Made by a program: the position numbers and the translations under genes. This document shows positions 33,144-44,934 of a stretch of DNA of 64,000 nt, in pieces (within the stretch, counting starts at the first letter, position 1; every line of letters starts with the position of its first letter). The stretch is taken from contig NC_033626.1 in assembly GCF_001540865.1 (NCBI RefSeq), positions 13,608,065 to 13,672,064 on the forward strand, read 5' to 3'. The notes beneath the pieces were generated by a model, which saw only the letters and a list, made by a program, of their open reading frames with translations, was not told where the DNA came from and did not search any database. The stretch comes from Ananas comosus (taxonomy: Eukaryota > Streptophyta > Magnoliopsida > Poales > Bromeliaceae).

Positions 33144-34865
33144 TCTCCTAAAATCCCCGGCACCGATTTACCTAACCAATCCCCACCATCCAAACCAGAA
33201 TTGCTTCAAATTTCACAAAATTGTACTAACAAACAAAGAATCTCTTCAGAGTTCACTCAAATGTAGCACCATTGAACAAACCAACTCCCCCCCAAAACTA
33301 CTACTCTCTCTTTGTTTCCCCTCCGAAGAACTAAAATAGCAAAAATCTCCGTTAATATACAAAACAAACACTTCAAAATCACCAAAAACTAGCAACTCAA
33401 ACCACGATCACATTCAAATTACGCCCCGAAAAAAGGAAGAACTCGTCGTTTTCTACTGGAAATTGCGATCAAAATTGAATTTGGGGGTTTCGGGAAAAGA
33501 TTTGAGAGGAAACAATTGGCGACATCAAAAGTTGGGCTCCCGGAGATCGCAGGGGAGTAGCTCGATCTCCTGAGCGCTTTTGAGGGAGCTCTGTGTGAAG
33601 TGTTTTTAGGGGGGGCGGCGTTACACACCGAACGTGGTTAGACGAGGAGACGTGTGTACGGACCCACGTGGCTACGATCCAGACCGTTTGATCTCGCGAT
33701 TACACCCATATAACGCCCGCACACTGCATCAAAGTTCGTGGGGCCCATGATCCTTTTACACGTGGCGCCGGATAACGGCGGTTGCGCGCAAATGGTTTGG
33801 GAAGGGCGCGCATCGACGAGATGAACGGCTGGGATCGTGCGGCGGTTGGTGGAACGGGACTCAACGCTTCCGCGACTGTCGCCGTTTGTTCCTCCGTCAG
33901 TTCGCGAGGCGCCGCCCTCCTCTCGGCCCATGCCGTTAGTTGACGGTAACGTTCGACAGCAACGGTCAATCCAAATTTTCAGTTTTGTTCATCTATTAAT
34001 GTTTAGTATATATTACAGTGCCCGATACGTGGAGTACATATATACCTAGTACGAATTGAGCCTATTCTTATGTTACTGAAATTAAATTTTTCAACGACCA
34101 ATAAGTTTGCACGAATGTCAATACCAGGGTAGAGTATTAATTAAATGGCTAAATTATAAAAAGAATTTCTGTAAATATTTATTTTTAAATTTTTTTCTTC
34201 ATGATAAAATTTATATTTTATTCTTTAAAATTTTAGAAATATTTTCAAAAGAAAACAGCGTCAATAGGAATGACAAAATTATCAAAATTTTCTTACTTCT
34301 TTTATAAAAAAATAATTTTTTAAAATATTTTTGTTATTTTGAAAAACAGTTTTATTATAAACTATAAGAAATAAATAGAATAATAATAAAACTCACACAG
34401 AGAGGAGTTAACTACGTTAATTTTAAATGTTGAAAAGATAAAATATAAATTTTTGAAAGTTAGGAAAAAAAAATAATAGCGGACATTTATAAAAAAAAAT
34501 TTCTAATTTAGCCTAATTAAATTTTTATTAAGCAAGGAGTTCAATAGTCATTAGGAATAATAGTACAATAAACAAATGAATGATACTTAGGCAATTAGGA
34601 ATAATATTACAATAAAAAACTAAATAATAATTAGTAAATAATATTTAAATAAAGATAATTGAAAAGATGGCCTTGTATAAGTCGACGGCATCTTCGTGAT
34701 CGAGTCAGTGATAAAAATGAGGGGCTACCAGCTGAAGGGACCACGTACGTGTAGCACGCGTGATATATCTGGAATCCAACGGTCCTCGTTGACATGAATA
34801 CATGATAGAGATGGTCAAATGAGGAACTTAGAGATAATTAAGAGACCTTTCACATTAGTTTAAGT
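33144..34865. other. 5' flank of the O-fucosyltransferase gene and AT-rich spacer
   Basis: About 33,144-33,960 is moderately GC-rich and gene-proximal (promoter/5' UTR). Beyond it lies AT-rich DNA. Open frames on both strands there have no recognisable domains. Confidence 0.5.
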
Positions 34866-34868
<3 letters not shown>

Positions 34869-34897
<29 letters not shown>

Positions 34898-34898
34898 C
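34869..34898. repeat. Poly(T) run of 30 bases
   Basis: A T homopolymer followed by sequence weakly like the tail half of the local SINE family ('gtagctaagttcatctcctaaatgaatgaaac'), possibly an old reverse-oriented retroposon tail. Confidence 0.7.
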
Positions 34899-35939
34899 GT
34901 CGCGAGGCCTTGGATGTCTCCTTTTGTAGCTAAGTTCATCTCCTAAATGAATGAAACGATAGTATAGTAATTTTTCTAAAAAAAAAGTAAAATAAAGAGA
35001 CCTATACTCAAACTTGAGATGATGATTAGTAATTGTTTTTTTTTTTCATATATCATCAACCTCTCCTACTTACATCGTATGGCAAAAGTCTGGTTATAAT
35101 TAATGAGGTGTAATATTCTTCTATATGAATCTTAAGACCCAACTAAATGGCACACATACCTATATCCTTAGTGTGGAGTTCTCATATATTTTGAAGTTTT
35201 TTTCTATAATTTGGGTGTATGTATGGTCTGGGTATCGAATGTTGCTTTGTTTTCGTACATCTCCAATGATCATTTTAAGATTTGGTAATAAATAAATATA
35301 TGATTTACCGAAAAAAAATAATAATTATACGGTATTACAAACCGAAACAATGATGCAATGTCCCACAGAACCAGAGTTTGATAGTAATAGAGAAGATAAG
35401 AGCAATTAGAGATCAATTAACAAAAAAAGTAAAACTGAAGATAATTTGTAGGACTGTTTGTCAACTATATAAGCTACTTGGATCCATCGCTCAAACTCAT
35501 GTTTTGAAACATTGTTTATCAATTGCTCAGAGTGCTTAATTAATACAATTCGTATATTCAACCATCAAATTGATTAGTTTTGATGGGCTTCTTTCCAGAT
35601 GGAATAGAAAAAAAAATAAAAAAAAAGGTATTAAATTATACTAAAAATGGTGAAAAGTATCTTCCTTGATATTGTTGGTGGGTGGAACAAATTAAAGATT
35701 TCATTATTGTACTATAGCTTGCTATCATATAAAGCAAGAATTTAAAAAGAGAAAGAAGATGAGGAAGATGAGAGTTCTTGCTTTTGCTATTTAAAGTTAC
35801 CATTGTGCTTATATTATTTTTGTTGTTTTTATAGGTCTAAGGGAGCAAATTCTCTATCGCTCTTCCCAGGAATTTTTTTTCACAATCGTTGGTAAATGAT
35901 GCCAAATTAGTGGCTGTCCTATGTAATTAATAGGATAAG
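34899..35939. other. Intergenic, nothing recognised
   Basis: AT-rich; no gene seen. Confidence 0.4.
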
Positions 35940-35958
35940 AGTATTTGACACCCTATGA

Positions 35959-36119
35959 CTGACCGTTTCTAGAGTAAGTGACAAAAAGCTTGGTGGTTGG
36001 TATTCGAGACTCAAGTTCGAATCCTAGTTGATTCATATTTTCAGCTAAGTTTATTTCTAAATGAAATAAACAAAACGGGTAATGTGCTACCTATCTCTCA
36101 GAAAAGAAAAAAAAAGAGA
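35959..36119 (+). mobile_element. tRNA-derived SINE with perfect 19 bp target duplication
   Basis: The duplication AGTATTTGACACCCTATGA is exact at 35,940-35,958 and 36,120-36,138. The element begins near 'ctgaccgtttctagagtaag', has a tRNA-like head with 'cttggtggttgg' (A-box region) and 'aagttcgaatcc' (B box), then 'agctaagtttatttctaaat' and 'gtgctacctatctctc', and ends in an A/G-rich tail. It is the best preserved of four copies here and the only plus-strand one. Confidence 0.92.
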
Positions 36120-36139
36120 AGTATTTGACACCCTATGAA

Positions 36140-36574
36140 TATGTACCCATTCAAATTTGGCCTCGACTAGTGGATAAGATATGTATTTTCTATATTGATT
36201 TATAATTCTCATTCTCATCTGAAGAAAATTAAACCACACGTTCTAATATATTGACTAACAAGGTAGACAATCGGTCAGAAAAGAAAAATCAATCAAATGT
36301 ATTAAAATTTTAATACGAATGGGGCCCACAAAAATCCATAAGAAGAAAATGAAATATTATATTATTTATTATTTGCTATCATCGAATACTTGTGCTTAGC
36401 TGAAGAATTTTTTGCTAAGAATTATCTTCTTTTTTTTTTTTTAATCTTTTCTCTTATCTTTTTCTATGTTTGAATTTGAGTGCATTTCAATATCAGTTAC
36501 GTGGTGGTTTAATTCATGAACCTCCATAGCTTAGGCATTGAAAAGGAAATGAAGACCCTATCAAAGATTCAAGC

Positions 36575-36612
<38 letters not shown>

Positions 36613-37022
36613 TTTGACCCAGAAGATCGAGGCAGGATTTGTTAGTTTAGCAATTCGGGCTCGTGAATGTGACCGCGAACGGGTTCGCTCAGGTGTGGGT
36701 CAGGTCCAGGTCCAAATTGTGTACACAAGCTAAGCAAAGAATTTGAATCTACTCTTTAGCCGGCCACCGAAACCGCCCCTCAATTCGCATCTACAATGTA
36801 ACGCGTACATATCGCTCCCCTCAGGCTGACAAATGGGCCCCACACCACGGCCCAACACTTCAGAGACACAAAAGGGTATATACAACCGTGATACAGAAGA
36901 CAACGTCCCTAAAGCGACAAAGGCTCAGAAACGGAGGAAAGGGGGAGCGAGGGAGTCCATCGCGAGTCTCTGCAACTTCTCCTCCGTCCTTGTTCTTCTT
37001 CTTCGTCGTCGTCTCCACGAAA
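36140..37022. other. 5' flank of MPB2C with an (AAT)n microsatellite
   Basis: An (AAT/ATA)n run covers about 36,577-36,610. The presumed MPB2C promoter and 5' UTR follow; no TATA box is obvious. Confidence 0.5.
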
Positions 37023-39865
37023 ATGGTGGATCGATCGCAGAGGCGCCGAGGCGGCGCAGTCTCCTCCGGGGATACCTCCGCCGCCGCCGAGAAGCTCGCG
37101 CAGCCACCTCCGTCGTCTCCTCCGCCGCATCCGCCGCCATGCTCCTCCTCTTCCTCCGCCGATGGAGGCCGCGGGAATGGCGGAAACGTCGATCGCCTCC
37201 TCTTCAAAAACCTCGTCGAGATGGTCCCCCTCGTCGAATCCCTCATGGTCTCATCGCCTTTCCCTAGATCTCGCTTCCTTCCCATTCTTTCTGTTTTTTC
37301 TGCATTTTTTTGCGAATTATTTGAATTTTTTTTGGGGACTCTTTTTTATAGGATCGGAGGGCGAACTCGTCGTATTCGAGGAGAGCGTCTGTGGTGTACA
37401 CACCGGCTCCGTCTCAGTCGAAGAAGGTTTTGTTCCTGATCCATCGATTACTCCCTTTTTTTATTGGAGTATTTGAATCTTTTTAGTAGGAGAATTTAGA
37501 TATTAGGGTTCCTGAAGTGATTTTTAGGTTTAAGTATCTTTTTCGCCACTGAATACAGAAGTTTGAGTGTAATGAGATGCTACATTGCGCAAAATGAACT
37601 GTAATTATGTAATGTGATACCTTGCTTATGAACCCTATGAAGTTAGTTTTAGGTTTTCACTAATTTGTGTAGCTTCTGTTGCCTCTATGTTTGGATTTTC
37701 TATTTTCTGCTTATTCAGCACCAGATTTGTCTATCATAAGCTTGTTTTCAATGTGGATTCTGAAAGTTAAAAGTATTTTAGTGGGAAATTCATGGTTGTC
37801 ATTACGAATCAGATAATATGTTTGGCACAGTTGGATGGGCTATGGAAAGAGTATATGCTGATATTTATACACAGTATTCATGTTGATCACTTCTTCTAGA
37901 AGTGATGACAATGGTAGAATTTGGGTGAGTTTAGAAGCTTACTGCAAGAGAGAAAGAAGTTTCTACTTGCATGCTTGTGAGAGTATTTTATAACTTGATT
38001 TGTTTGGTGATTTTTTTTTTCTCTGGCTAACAAAATTTCTGGAAAACGTTACTTGTCATGTTTTTACTTGATTTTGGATTATTTGGAAATCAAATAGTCT
38101 CATTTGAACCCACGATCAAACTTTACAGATAGCTTTTCCTATAATCATTAAATAGACCAACTTTTAAATTGGTTATTCAATCTCTGAGTCTTTATTAGGG
38201 GATTATAGAAAGCTTAGCAATTTCCTTCAGAAGAAGTTCCCTTGGTATATGATATGATTTTTCTAATCATGGTTTATTTAATTTCAATATATAGCTAAGG
38301 CCCATAATTAGGCTAGCCATTTGATTGTAGATTTACATAACATTTCCTGGATTTAGGCTGCTGACACAAAAGCTGGGAGAACAGCTCATAGTATTTCTGC
38401 AAAGAAGCGAAGAGATCACGGAGAGAATGCCCAAAAAAGCAATCAAGATGCTGATAATGGTGACGACTACTCAATTATCTTGTCAAAGGCTATGGCAGCT
38501 GAGAAAGATAGGGAAGAGATGGCTATGTTGCGTGAACAGATCAGTGACCTACAGAAGAAATTGCTTGAGAAAGATGAAGCTCTGAAATCTGCAGAGAATA
38601 CAGTCAACCAAATGAGTGCATCATATGGGATCCTTGAAGAACAGGTTGCTGAGAAGGATTCACAGCTTAAATCCACTACTTCTCAATTGCAAAATGCCAA
38701 GGTAACAACTTATCTGGTCTTGAAAAAGATTACCCCTTTCTGTCTGATTGTTAGATTTATGTATTACTCGCTCCATGGTTGTCCATGAGCCAGTAATTTA
38801 TTATTCTATATGAAATCTTTCTCTAGCTATCGTTGTTGCTCAACCTGAGCATGGAGAAAAACGGTGATCATCTAACGATAAGATCTTCCTAATATCATAG
38901 TAGTCTTCCAATTTCTTTACACAAAGCCCGGTGACTACTTACTGTTGCTTTAGTTAGCTTACATATTTTCTTCTTATGGCTTTGGCTTCTTTGCGTCTAC
39001 CATGTGCAACTACCTTCTCTTTTGTTTTTTAGATATTGCTTGCAGACAAGCAAGCAGCTTTGGAGAAATTAGAATGGGAAGCAAAGATGTCAAATAGGAA
39101 AATCGAAGAACTTCAAGGAGATGTAGACTCTATGGACTTTGAAATAACTGCACTTATGAAGGCTTTTGAAAAGTTATCAGAGAATGATTCAGCCACTTAT
39201 TCTGAAAATGGCATCTCATCCTCCCTCGAATTTGAGCCACTTCAACTTGCAGTAAGCCCACAATCTCTCACTGTGCTACTAGAACGCCAACTTGAGCCAT
39301 TTTTGATACTGTTCACCAATTAGTTCAAGAGTGTACACTATATCATATCTGCTAAGCATGCAGTGATTGAGGAAGTACCTATTCAAATATAAATGGTTGA
39401 AGTATCTTTTGTTGTATATGCTTATGTTAGCTCATTATTCGATTAAAACCAATTAATGCTTAAATTGATCCAGATTGAGTCATGATAGTATGATAGTATT
39501 GTGGGATTCTGGGGTGGGGTGGTGCCAGAAGCTTTCAAAAAATCACACTTGGGGTCTTATTGCTAGTATAATCATGTTAATTTTGCTCTCCCTTATATTT
39601 ATCTCTTCTAGAAGTGTAAACAACTGTTAGGTGACCCTGCAACTTTCTTTTATAACATACAAAATTTTTCTTAAGGATCCTAATAGCTGACTAATTTATC
39701 TCTCTACTGAAGGTGGATGAAATCGACAACGATGAGATTCAGAAGATGGAAGAGGAGAGAGCTGCCTACGTCGCAGCTCTCACTGCTGTGAAAGAGAACC
39801 CTAGTGATGACTTCTTATCAAAAGCAGCTGAGGCAAGGTTAAGACTTCGTGCTTTTGTTGTTTAA
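37023..39865 (+). CDS. MPB2C: MPB2C-type microtubule-associated coiled-coil protein
   Basis: Homolog of movement protein binding protein 2C. The family associates with microtubules, binds plant viral movement proteins and the KNOTTED1-type homeodomain proteins, and limits their cell-to-cell traffic. Five exons: 37,023-37,247; 37,352-37,426; 38,357-38,701; 39,033-39,251; 39,713-39,865, all in phase 0 with GT/AG, encoding 338 residues. The N-terminus (1-75) is low-complexity, rich in Ser/Pro, then VDRLLFKNLVEMVPLVESLM. Exon 2 gives a basic DRRANSSYSRRASVVYTPAP segment. Residues ~140-270 are heptad-like coiled coil (MLREQISDLQKKLLEKDEAL and following). The C-terminal exon has EIQKMEEERAAYVAALTAVK and ends EARLRLRAFVV, typical of the family. 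The start is the first ATG that leaves a family-like N-terminus; an upstream in-frame ATG at 36,888 lies in the presumed 5' UTR. Confidence 0.9.
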
Positions 39866-42348
39866 CCTAACTATATTTAGATCGTGGAATGCTGGCCTTG
39901 TTAGTGTATTTATCAAGTGTTGATGTAACTACAAGCACAATATAATTGATGTTAGTGTATGATTGTGTTGCAGGTTCATGTAAGAATTTAGAAAAGAATG
40001 GTTTGTTTGTCTTTTCAGCCTAAATGTTTTGACAGAATGATTGGAGCATTTTGCCTTTCCTGCCTAAAGCATAATTCAGCCTCTAGCTAAAGCCACTTTG
40101 TTTTGCCAAATGGCGTAAATTGGGCTTTTCAAGTAGAGAAGTCTCAAAAGTTTTGAGAAACTGGGCCAAAATCAGATAGATATAAAACCATTTCCAAAGC
40201 AGAGTATAGCAAAATCAAGTATTATTAGAAGTCTCATTGGATCGCTGATTCATCAAACGATGCCAAAAAGTAATTGGTATGGTAGAAATATTCAAAATAG
40301 ATAAGTTGCTCATGGGCAAAACATGACAATCACAATGGCAAAGGTGAAGTTTATCCATCAGCATAACCAAATGCACATGAATTTTAATTATTGAAAACTA
40401 AATATTGTTTTAATACAAAATCCGGCCAAGAAAAAAAATGAAAAAAAGGTACTTCTCAAAATAATGTCTAGTTTGGGATTTTGGTGGTCAAAGCTATTAG
40501 TTTACCTATTTCTTGAGTTGTTGTTCTCATCACCGTTTTATAGTATTGCATAAGAGAAAATTGAGAGGATTTTTAAATTTTTTTGTGTCTTTTAAATATG
40601 AAAGTGGATGTTTTTAGGCACCACAATCTCAAACTGCATGTAAGCTAGATCAACATTATTTCTCTGGATCAACAACTTTCGAGATGGTTCAGGTTCCCTA
40701 CCTTCACTCCAATATCTGGTCACTCTTGCGGGTACAGCCGAACAGTTTGAAGGTGAGACATTGGAGGAAAACAAACCATTTACTACATGATGTGGTTTGA
40801 TTCCCTCCAATTCTCACGTTCAAAATTCGACGATGGTTAAGACCAAGGCCTACGAAGATAAGCTACAGAAAATAAGAGAGTTTGTTGACTCATTGAAGAT
40901 GAGATGTTGGAGGAGAATGAATCTTTCGTTGTTCTCTGCGAACAAAAAGAGTTCAATCTCCTGCAACTCTCTCCTTCCAAGCCCCAAAATGAGTAGATAT
41001 ATGAACATGTGATAAGGCTTAAAGAGTTCCTACTCTCAAATATATAACCAGAGAACACCAGAGATGCATAAGTATGTTGTGAGTGTACTTCTCTGTTCCA
41101 CTTCCACACTACCCGCATGTATTTGACCCACTTTTGAATCCGGGGATGATAGTGGAATATGTCTATGACCCACGGGCCAAGAAGAGCCCACGGATAGATT
41201 GAACCTTTTAGCGCGGTCCACTATATGTGAGATGACAATTTATTGGGCCCGGCTCATTAAGATGTGGGCCTAAGTTCGGGTCGGATCCCGTAGCTGCTAT
41301 GGCTCTCTACCCTGTCTTAAACCAAACAGCGAATCCCCATCAAGCACAGAGAACGCGGGGGCAAAGTGGGCGCGCGGATTTTGGATTTTTGCTTCGAGTC
41401 CGTAACCGTCGGATCGACCAATGTGAGCCGTTCGATGGTGCGGTGGGCCCCGAACCTGCCCACATCCAACGCGAGAGACAAAATGTCACTCCCCGAGCGC
41501 CCGGAGCGTGGCGAGGGCTAGTGTCGGTGGCCCCACCATACACGTGGCGGTCGTGGTCTAATCCCGATCGGCCTCGTTCCTCGCGCCACGTAGAACAGCA
41601 ACTGTCCCGTCCTGAACGAAATTACCGTTTCACCCTTACAGTAGTGTTATAAGTTATAACAAATAATAATCAGTATGAACCGTAGGATCATGGATGAACG
41701 GATCGGAGAGGGAGAATAAAAAGGCGTTGCGGTTGCATTTCCGATGCGAAGATGCCGAGGGGCGAGGGCACGTGCACCGCCCATGCCACTTTGACTGGAA
41801 CTAACCTGAGAGTCTGAGACCCTCGTTGTTCGCGTTTTCTATTGCGAAGTGCGAACTAACTCCCGTCTCTATAACGGTACGGCTGTTAAAACCACGCAAC
41901 CGTCCCCTTTTTTCTTTTTTTTTTTTAATTAAAAATTCATTCCTTCAACTAATCGTATTCCACTGTCGGCCTTACTGTGTGCTGAGCTAATTGTACCTGT
42001 TTATGCTAATCGATTAGTGTAAAATCAAATAGTAGTTCAGGGTGGGAGTGAAATAAAATTGCTTTTAACTCTGCTTTACAAGTTACAAGCCACTTCAAGT
42101 TATATTAATGCTATTAGACAAATTCTTTAAAAAATGTAACAATGGCAGTTGGTGAAATTAGAGAGAACAGCAAGGGCATTTTCCATCAATCTCCAGCTAG
42201 ACGCTCATCATAGTGTGTACTTCATTCCAGTAGTACTCACCACCATCTCCTCACTCCCAAGTCCCAACCCTCTGCGAGCTCTCCTCCTCCACGCCAGAAT
42301 TAATTAACAGAGCTATACAAGTAATCCAGGCTACAGCCGACAACAACA
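39866..42348. other. Intergenic with a decayed coding-like fragment
   Basis: At about 40,790-40,990 on the plus strand a frame reads AYEDKLQKIREFVDSLK and, after a one-base shift, EMLEENESFVVLCEQKEFN. It looks like a broken exon, but I do not recognise the protein. A GC-richer stretch (41,220-41,650) has no recognisable coding. The rest is ordinary spacer and the FLA promoter. Confidence 0.4.
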
Positions 42349-43104
42349 ATGCGGCTCTTCCTGCTGCTGCTGCTGCCGCTCCTCCTGTTATCCGCCGTCC
42401 AGATCGGCGCCGCCGCCGCCGCCAAAGCCCCCGCCGCCGCCCCAGCCGCGAGCAACCTCACCGATCTCATGTCTCGGAAGGGCTGCAGGACGTTCGCGGA
42501 CCTCCTGCTGTCCACCGGCGACGCCGCCAAGACGTTCCAGGACAGCGTGGCGGGCGGGCTGTCGGTGTTCTGCCCCGCCGACCAGGCCATGAAGGCCTTC
42601 CTCCCGACGTTCAAGAACCTCTCCGCCGACGACAAGCTCTCCCTCCTCCTCTACCACGCCGTCCCCGTCTACTACTCCGCCGACAGCCTCAAGACCAACA
42701 ACGGCGTCATGAACACCCTCGCCACCGACGGCACCGCCAAGAACTACAACTTCACCCTCCAGAACGACGGCGAGCACGTCGCCATCCAGCCCACGGCGGC
42801 CCCCGCCGCCCCCGCGCGGATCACGGCCACGATCCTCGACCGCGACCCCCTCGCCGTCTACGTCGTCGACGAGGTGCTCCAGCCCCGGGAGATCTTCAAG
42901 CCCGTCGCCGCCCCGGCGCCCGCCCCCGCGCCCGCCACCGCGGCGGCGGCGCCCAAGAAGGCGAAGCCGGCCGGGCCGGACGCGGCGCCGGCGGACCAGA
43001 AGGTCGCCGACCAGAATGCTGCCCATAGGGTTCCATCGGGGCGGTGGCTCACCGCCGCGGCGGCGGTGGCGCTCGCGGCGGCAGCTTTCGCGGTGGCGGC
43101 GTAG
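42349..43104 (+). CDS. Fasciclin-like arabinogalactan protein with one FAS1 domain
   Basis: Intronless gene for a 251-residue cell-surface glycoprotein. Residues 1-25 form a signal peptide (MRLFLLLLLPLLLL...). A FAS1 domain spans ~36-175, with SVFCPADQAMKAFLP (H1-like), the LLLYHAVPVYY region and YVVDEVLQPREIF. Then comes an Ala/Pro-rich glycomodule region (APAPAPAPATAAAAP), a charged stretch, and a C-terminal hydrophobic tail of Ala/Val that suits a GPI anchor signal. The FAS1 domain resembles the second FAS1 domain of two-domain FLA1/FLA2-type proteins (NLTDLMSRKGC..FADLL), yet the signal peptide runs directly into it, so the first FAS1 domain is missing. Third codon positions are almost all C or G. 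Likely function is cell-wall adhesion or signalling, inferred from the family. Confidence 0.92.
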   Translation: MRLFLLLLLPLLLLSAVQIGAAAAAKAPAAAPAASNLTDLMSRKGCRTFADLLLSTGDAAKTFQDSVAGGLSVFCPADQAMKAFLPTFKNLSADDKLSLLLYHAVPVYYSADSLKTNNGVMNTLATDGTAKNYNFTLQNDGEHVAIQPTAAPAAPARITATILDRDPLAVYVVDEVLQPREIFKPVAAPAPAPAPATAAAAPKKAKPAGPDAAPADQKVADQNAAHRVPSGRWLTAAAAVALAAAAFAVAA

Positions 43105-44934
43105 GGTTTCTATTTTGCGCTGAAAAACCCTTATTCGGAGCTGCTCCTTTGGCTTCTTCGTTGTCGATTGAAGAGCAAATAAGACCGGAGGAAGGAATCT
43201 ATATATGCTGCTTTTGTATTCCACTGTGTGTATTTTTCTCCTTTCGTTTTTGTGGATTTTTAGTGTGTGTGGTAATTTTACAGCGAGAGAATTGCTGAGA
43301 TTGTTCATACTTCTTTTTCATTGGTGTTTTGCCCTTTTTCTTCGTTTGGAATGTGTTCTTAATTAAGGTTTTTGAGGGGTTTTTTTTTTTTTTTTTTAAG
43401 GTTGGGATGTGTTGAGGATTTGAGGAGAACCGAATGGAAGGATTGTTGTCTTTCAGACCCCTTCCTTTCTCCTCTAAATAATATTATATCATTTTTATCA
43501 ATCTTTGATGCACTATGCTACTACTAAAATCATCTGGGTGGATTTACTTAAAGAAGTCTTAAAAATGTGTTGTATTAAGTATAATAGGCAATAATCAACA
43601 ACTTGCTCTAGTCAAATGTCTAGATTTTCTTTCTTTGCTAGGTTTTGATTTCTTCTTCTCAAATCTCAATGAAGTTATTCCGCAAAATCTGCCGAACAGC
43701 AGGTCTACCAAACCGAAGCCATTAAATTTAGTAAATATATATATAAAATTAAAAGAAAATATTGAACTTGTACGGCAGGTTGAAAAGATCACCAATCAGT
43801 GCTAGCAAGCTACTAACCCAGTGTGGAGCACATGCTTCCAACATTTCTGCTTCAGCTATAAATGAGAAGACTGGGAAACAGTTGGAGGCCTAACCAATTT
43901 GGCTGGACTTTTATTTTTTGTGGATTCATTGATAGTAGGATGGCCCACATGTGGAAAGTTAAAGGCCTCATTTAAGCTGTTGTAGCTTAAAAGGATTTAC
44001 CAAATCTCCCTCCTTTTTCTGCAGGCAAATCCTCCAGAATCCAGCTTCCTTCATTGCTAGAGCTTCTATTTTGCTACCTCATGCTTTTCAGCATGTTCCC
44101 AGAAAATGATCACTCCCTCTCTTTTCCATGTGAAGTGTTTACATCTGTAAAGCATATACCTGAAGCTTCTAATCAACTTATATTGTTGCACTCTAAAAGC
44201 ATACAAAATTAAAGCTGTTCACCTTAGCTGGAGTTACTTGCCTGTCAATCAATTCTTTCGTGTGTTAATCTGGTATCGGATGAATGACCTACCCAGATCC
44301 ATCAGAAATGACACGAAATCGAAAAGCCGTTCAACATACACATAAGAGCCAAAAAAAATGTGTCGTGTGTTAAGCAGTGCCGGTCGTTAATTCGAATTAA
44401 ACCTGATTAATTCCGGCCCGACCGGCCCGACCTAGCTCGCCAAATCAATGGAAACTTTGTGGTGGATTGGGCCTAAAAATCATGTTTCGGCCCAGATTGT
44501 TTATTTTGAGCTGCGTCGAGATTTCCACTTGCGATTGAACTTCGGGCCGAAGATACTGCTTGGATTCGGCCCGTTCTACATTTTACACCTCGCCTATTAA
44601 TTTCGGGGGCCCACGGGCCCAAGAAACGAGAGGCCGAGATTATGCACTGACCCCGAAGAGGTGACAGTTCTCTTATGCTCACGGATGGTGACCACAATCC
44701 CCTCGTATTAAATCTCTAATTAAACCACGAACCCGTCCTAGCGTACAGGGGAAGACCCAAATAGCCTTTTATGTAATAGGCGAAAAAAAGCATTCGCTCC
44801 CTCTCCGGTTCTTTCCCCCTGTGGAAGGAGTGGGGGGGAGAGAGAGAGAGAGAGCGCCATTGTTCCTCAGAAATAAGAAGGGTTTAGAGAGGTGGAGAGA
44901 GAGAGAGAGGTGGAGAGAGAGGGAGAGAGAGAGC
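43105..44934. other. Spacer between FLA and SRT1
   Basis: FLA 3' UTR, then AT-rich DNA. A poly(T) run lies at about 43,380-43,398. (GA)n lies just before the SRT1 start (44,839-44,933), in the presumed 5' UTR. No other gene is seen. Confidence 0.5.

Noticed and set aside
42388..43308. 306-codon minus-strand open frame opposite FLA
   Set aside because: Antisense shadow of the GC-rich FLA coding sequence; Arg/Gly low-complexity with no family similarity.
44821..44934. In-frame ATG upstream of SRT1 adding an Arg/Glu repeat
   Set aside because: The extension is just the translated (GA)n leader; plant SRT1 starts at [14 protein letters not shown].
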